Source: Alisma plantago-aquatica (taxonomy: Eukaryota; Streptophyta; Magnoliopsida; Alismatales; Alismataceae). Taken from it: 64,000 nt of DNA. Positions 61,681 through 64,000 of this stretch are shown here, in pieces; position 1 is the stretch's first letter; each line of letters begins with the position of its first letter. A program made the translations under genes and the position numbers. The notes under the pieces were generated by a model, which worked only from the letters and a program-made list of their open reading frames with translations, searched no databases and was not told where the DNA came from. The stretch covers positions 1,339,164,915-1,339,228,914 of the forward strand of contig OY856409.1 of NCBI GenBank assembly GCA_963693085.1, given 5' to 3'.

Positions 61681-61962
61681 CATTATTGATGATGAGTAGC
61701 TGGCCTACTGCTAGCCTGATTCTCGAGATTTGGTTCTGGGTCCCTAGTTTCATTTTCCAGGTTTCTGAATCGGTTAATAGAACTCTGTCTTCAACTTGAG
61801 TTGCTGCGAGTCTTCCTTCTATTGAGAAGTGGTATTTATTGGTTTTTGGAACCCTTGGTCATTCTGTCGAGTATTAGATGTGCTAGGAGTAGGTGATTTA
61901 GGCCTGAATATGCTTCCCGTCTCAGCTATTGAGCTCTAGCTTGGAGGTCAACCAGTTTCCTT

Positions 61963-62414
61963 ACCCTACACGCATGTTATTATCTTAACTTCACTACAAT
62001 CCATCTAGAGGGTATGATGTCTCAAGAATCTAAAAGGGTCATACCAATAACATCTCTAACATATAACATAGGAAGAAGAAATTAGGGTTAAGCCTAATTA
62101 TTTGTGTTTGATGCATCCTTCCTCCTATATTAGTTGAACTAGTTTCTCATAAGGGAGGAAATACAAGTTATACACTAGAAGAGTCAACTCCTACATAGTG
62201 CATTTTCCACCTCTGAAGAGATGCTAGAAGAACTACTAGGGTTACTCAAAAGTGGCGAGTGGAAGTAACCAATTTGAACCCTAATTGGTAGTTCACAAGT
62301 TAGTATTAGGTATATCATTATCTCATAAGGGTTACCTAACTATCCAACTAAGGAACATGTAGAGAATAACTTGAAATAGTCAAGTTACCAACTCCTTTGG
62401 GTATGATACCACTT
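61963..62414 (-). other. element F leader with primer-binding site (62399-62411)
   Basis: On the minus strand TGGTATCATACCC lies three bases inside the right LTR and resembles the initiator methionine tRNA complement. The remaining 430 bases show no ORF and end at the L1 target duplication. Confidence 0.75.
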
Positions 62415-63619
62415 TGTAATGAGTGGGACCCGATATGGACCCACTCAAATGGTATAATATATGAGCCGGTAAGAATAAGTAGTTACAAAATGTTGCATTT
62501 ACATAAGTTTCTCACCCTAAGGGTGGTACATAAAATAAAACTACTACATCTAATTTCACAAAAGTCCTAGTTGCAGAAGGAAAAATGGCCATCCCAAGCT
62601 ATCCTCAAGTAAACTTAAAGTATACAAGCTTCATAGGTCCATGTCCTTCAAAGCTCCTATCTGGGTGGTTTTAGGAACAACTATGAAGATAGATAAATAA
62701 GGAATGTTTCAGTATCAAATGGTATACATACAATATTAAAGATTTTGGGCATTATAAAGAGTTGAAGTACAAAAGAGGGTGTTCCATAAAGAGGGGTCAT
62801 TAAAGTTAGGTAAGTTCAAAAGAAGGAATTTCAAGAGAATGAGGCTTCTAAGTTTAACATTACAATATTTGAGAAAAATTCTTGCCATTATTCAAAATAT
62901 CAAAAAAATCAAATACATTCACATGTAGATATATTTAGACAAATAGCTATAGTACGACCAAGATACCATTGGATCTTTAGACTAACAAAAATGGGTGGAA
63001 TAACACACCCTGGGTGGAAATAGTGTGCCCATGTATAAAAAGAGGTGGAATAGTGCACCTTGGGTGGAAATAGTGTGCCCTAATGGTTATGCTCATGCAT
63101 CGTACAATAGATATCTAGTTAATTTATCAAACATGTGTAAATAGAGTGGAAAGATATGGTATAAGTCACCAATCATATTTTCAAACCAAAACAACAATAC
63201 AGGTGGGGTCATAGACCCAAGGCAACAAAATATTTATCAATTTTTTAGAATAAGGAATTTTCATCTTGAAACAAATACAAGGCCAAATTATAATAAATGC
63301 CTCATTATGGGAATATTTTAGTAAGATTAATACCCAAAATTAAATAGGGAGAGAACATATCTGATATTCATGACTAACCCTATTGCTAGGGGTGAAGCAT
63401 ACAATTCATTCTTCTACACCTAAAAGTGTATGATACATCTTTTAGTCAACAAGTACCAAATCATAATTCAAAGTGTATCTAAGTCTATTATGGATTATTT
63501 ATTATGGATTTATGATTTCTAAATAATAGAAAACCCCATATATATGTTGATGGATGTGACCAGCTATTGATTATCAAAATATGCTCACTAGAAATATTTG
63601 AGGTTTAATATGACAAATC

Positions 63620-63693
<74 letters not shown>

Positions 63694-64000
63694 TTTGTGT
63701 GTGTGTGTGTCATAAATTCATAATTAGATTTTGATATGTATGCGTGTTCAAATATATTTATTTTTGGTGATATGAACTAGAGTATATTCATATATGGTCC
63801 GAACTCACATGTCATCTACTATAAAAATATAATTTTGTCTACATAAATGTTTATTAAAGTGTATTCTTGTAAACGTTATTTCTCATTTATACCCTTAGGT
63901 TTTGAATCAACGAAATATAGGTAAACATACTCCATGACATCATAACACATACTTGCGATCCTAGGTTATTAGTTCGTGTACAACAAATACTAAGGCGATT
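62415..64000 (-). repeat. element F right (5') LTR, partial
   Basis: It matches 52973 to about 54520 with scattered changes. A compound CA-TA-GT microsatellite at 63622-63710 is much longer than its counterpart at 54196-54236. The LTR continues past the window end. Confidence 0.82.

Larger units (their letters stand above)
58113..61962 (-). mobile_element. 5'-truncated L1-type LINE with target duplication
   Basis: GTCAACCAGTTTCC occurs at 58113-58126 and 61947-61960, and the match extends by TT on both sides. A T run (58127-58132 on the plus strand) is the poly(A) tail of a minus-strand element. The body of about 3.8 kb holds endonuclease, reverse transcriptase and a C-terminal zinc-binding domain. 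ORF1 is missing or reduced to about 270 bases at 61680-61946. Truncation from the 5' end is usual for LINE insertion. Confidence 0.92.
52973..64000 (-). mobile_element. element F: LTR retrotransposon without gag/pol, runs off the window
   Basis: The left LTR (52973-56591) and the start of a second copy (62415-64000) match throughout: both open with GTGGGACCCG-like sequence and share the microsatellites. A primer-binding site next to the right copy and a polypurine tract next to the left copy show minus orientation. The internal region is 5.8 kb, of which 3.8 kb is an inserted L1 LINE; the remaining 2 kb has no recognisable gag or pol. The polypurine context resembles element B, suggesting a non-autonomous Tekay-related element. 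The right target duplication is outside the window. Confidence 0.82.

Overview
This window is plant nuclear DNA made almost entirely of retrotransposons inserted into one another. No host gene, rRNA or tRNA gene, CRISPR array or bacterial feature is visible. The evidence for a plant is a Sirevirus-type Ty1/copia element with an envelope-like ORF, several Ty3/gypsy chromoviruses with Tekay/Del-like pol and very long LTRs, an RTE-type LINE and a plant L1-type LINE. The sequence is AT-rich and dense in nested repeats, as in a large, repeat-rich angiosperm genome. The species cannot be told.

Layout. (1) Bases 1-5266 are the 3' part of a Sirevirus: pol end, spacer with its own TATA box, envelope-like ORF, repeated polypurine tracts and 3' LTR. 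(2) An RTE-type LINE ORF (5267-5578) is cut at 5578 and resumes in the same frame at 52068-52972. (3) The 46.5 kb between is element A (5579-52062, minus strand), a decayed chromovirus with a perfect 5-bp target duplication GTTGG. (4) Element A's left LTR is split by element B (5681-40195, plus strand), a decayed Tekay-like chromovirus with gag and pol. (5) Element B was hit twice: by element E (11077-18135, duplication AGGCC) inside gag, and by element C (26187-40049, minus strand, duplication CATAT/CATAC) inside its right LTR. (6) C carries gag and no pol, and its gag is interrupted after codon 8 by D (30532-36752, minus, duplication CTTCT), a 6.2-kb solo LTR of the B family. (7) A further minus-strand LTR element, F, starts at 52973 and runs off the window. 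It has no gag or pol of its own and contains a 5'-truncated L1 LINE (58127-61946) with a 14-16 bp target duplication.

The order of events follows from the nesting: LINE, then A, then B, then C and E, then D. The order of F and the Sirevirus relative to A is not fixed. Every pol in the window is broken by stops, frameshifts or lost catalytic residues. C and E lack pol altogether, so they must have moved with enzymes supplied by a relative elsewhere.

The observation I rate highest is not a gene. The transcribed parts of the B, C and E LTRs each carry an array of short stem-loops about 1.5-2 kb downstream of the putative TATA box. E has GCAC-TTCG-GTGC hairpins (UUCG loops) inside an outer inverted repeat. 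C has GGGA-GAAA-TCCC hairpins (GNRA loops) followed by four more hairpins inside an outer inverted repeat of different sequence. B has six hairpins with unrelated stems. Shape is kept while sequence changes, which suggests a structured RNA element of this chromovirus lineage. The separate AAACGG palindrome clusters in the B-family LTRs are a second unexplained feature.
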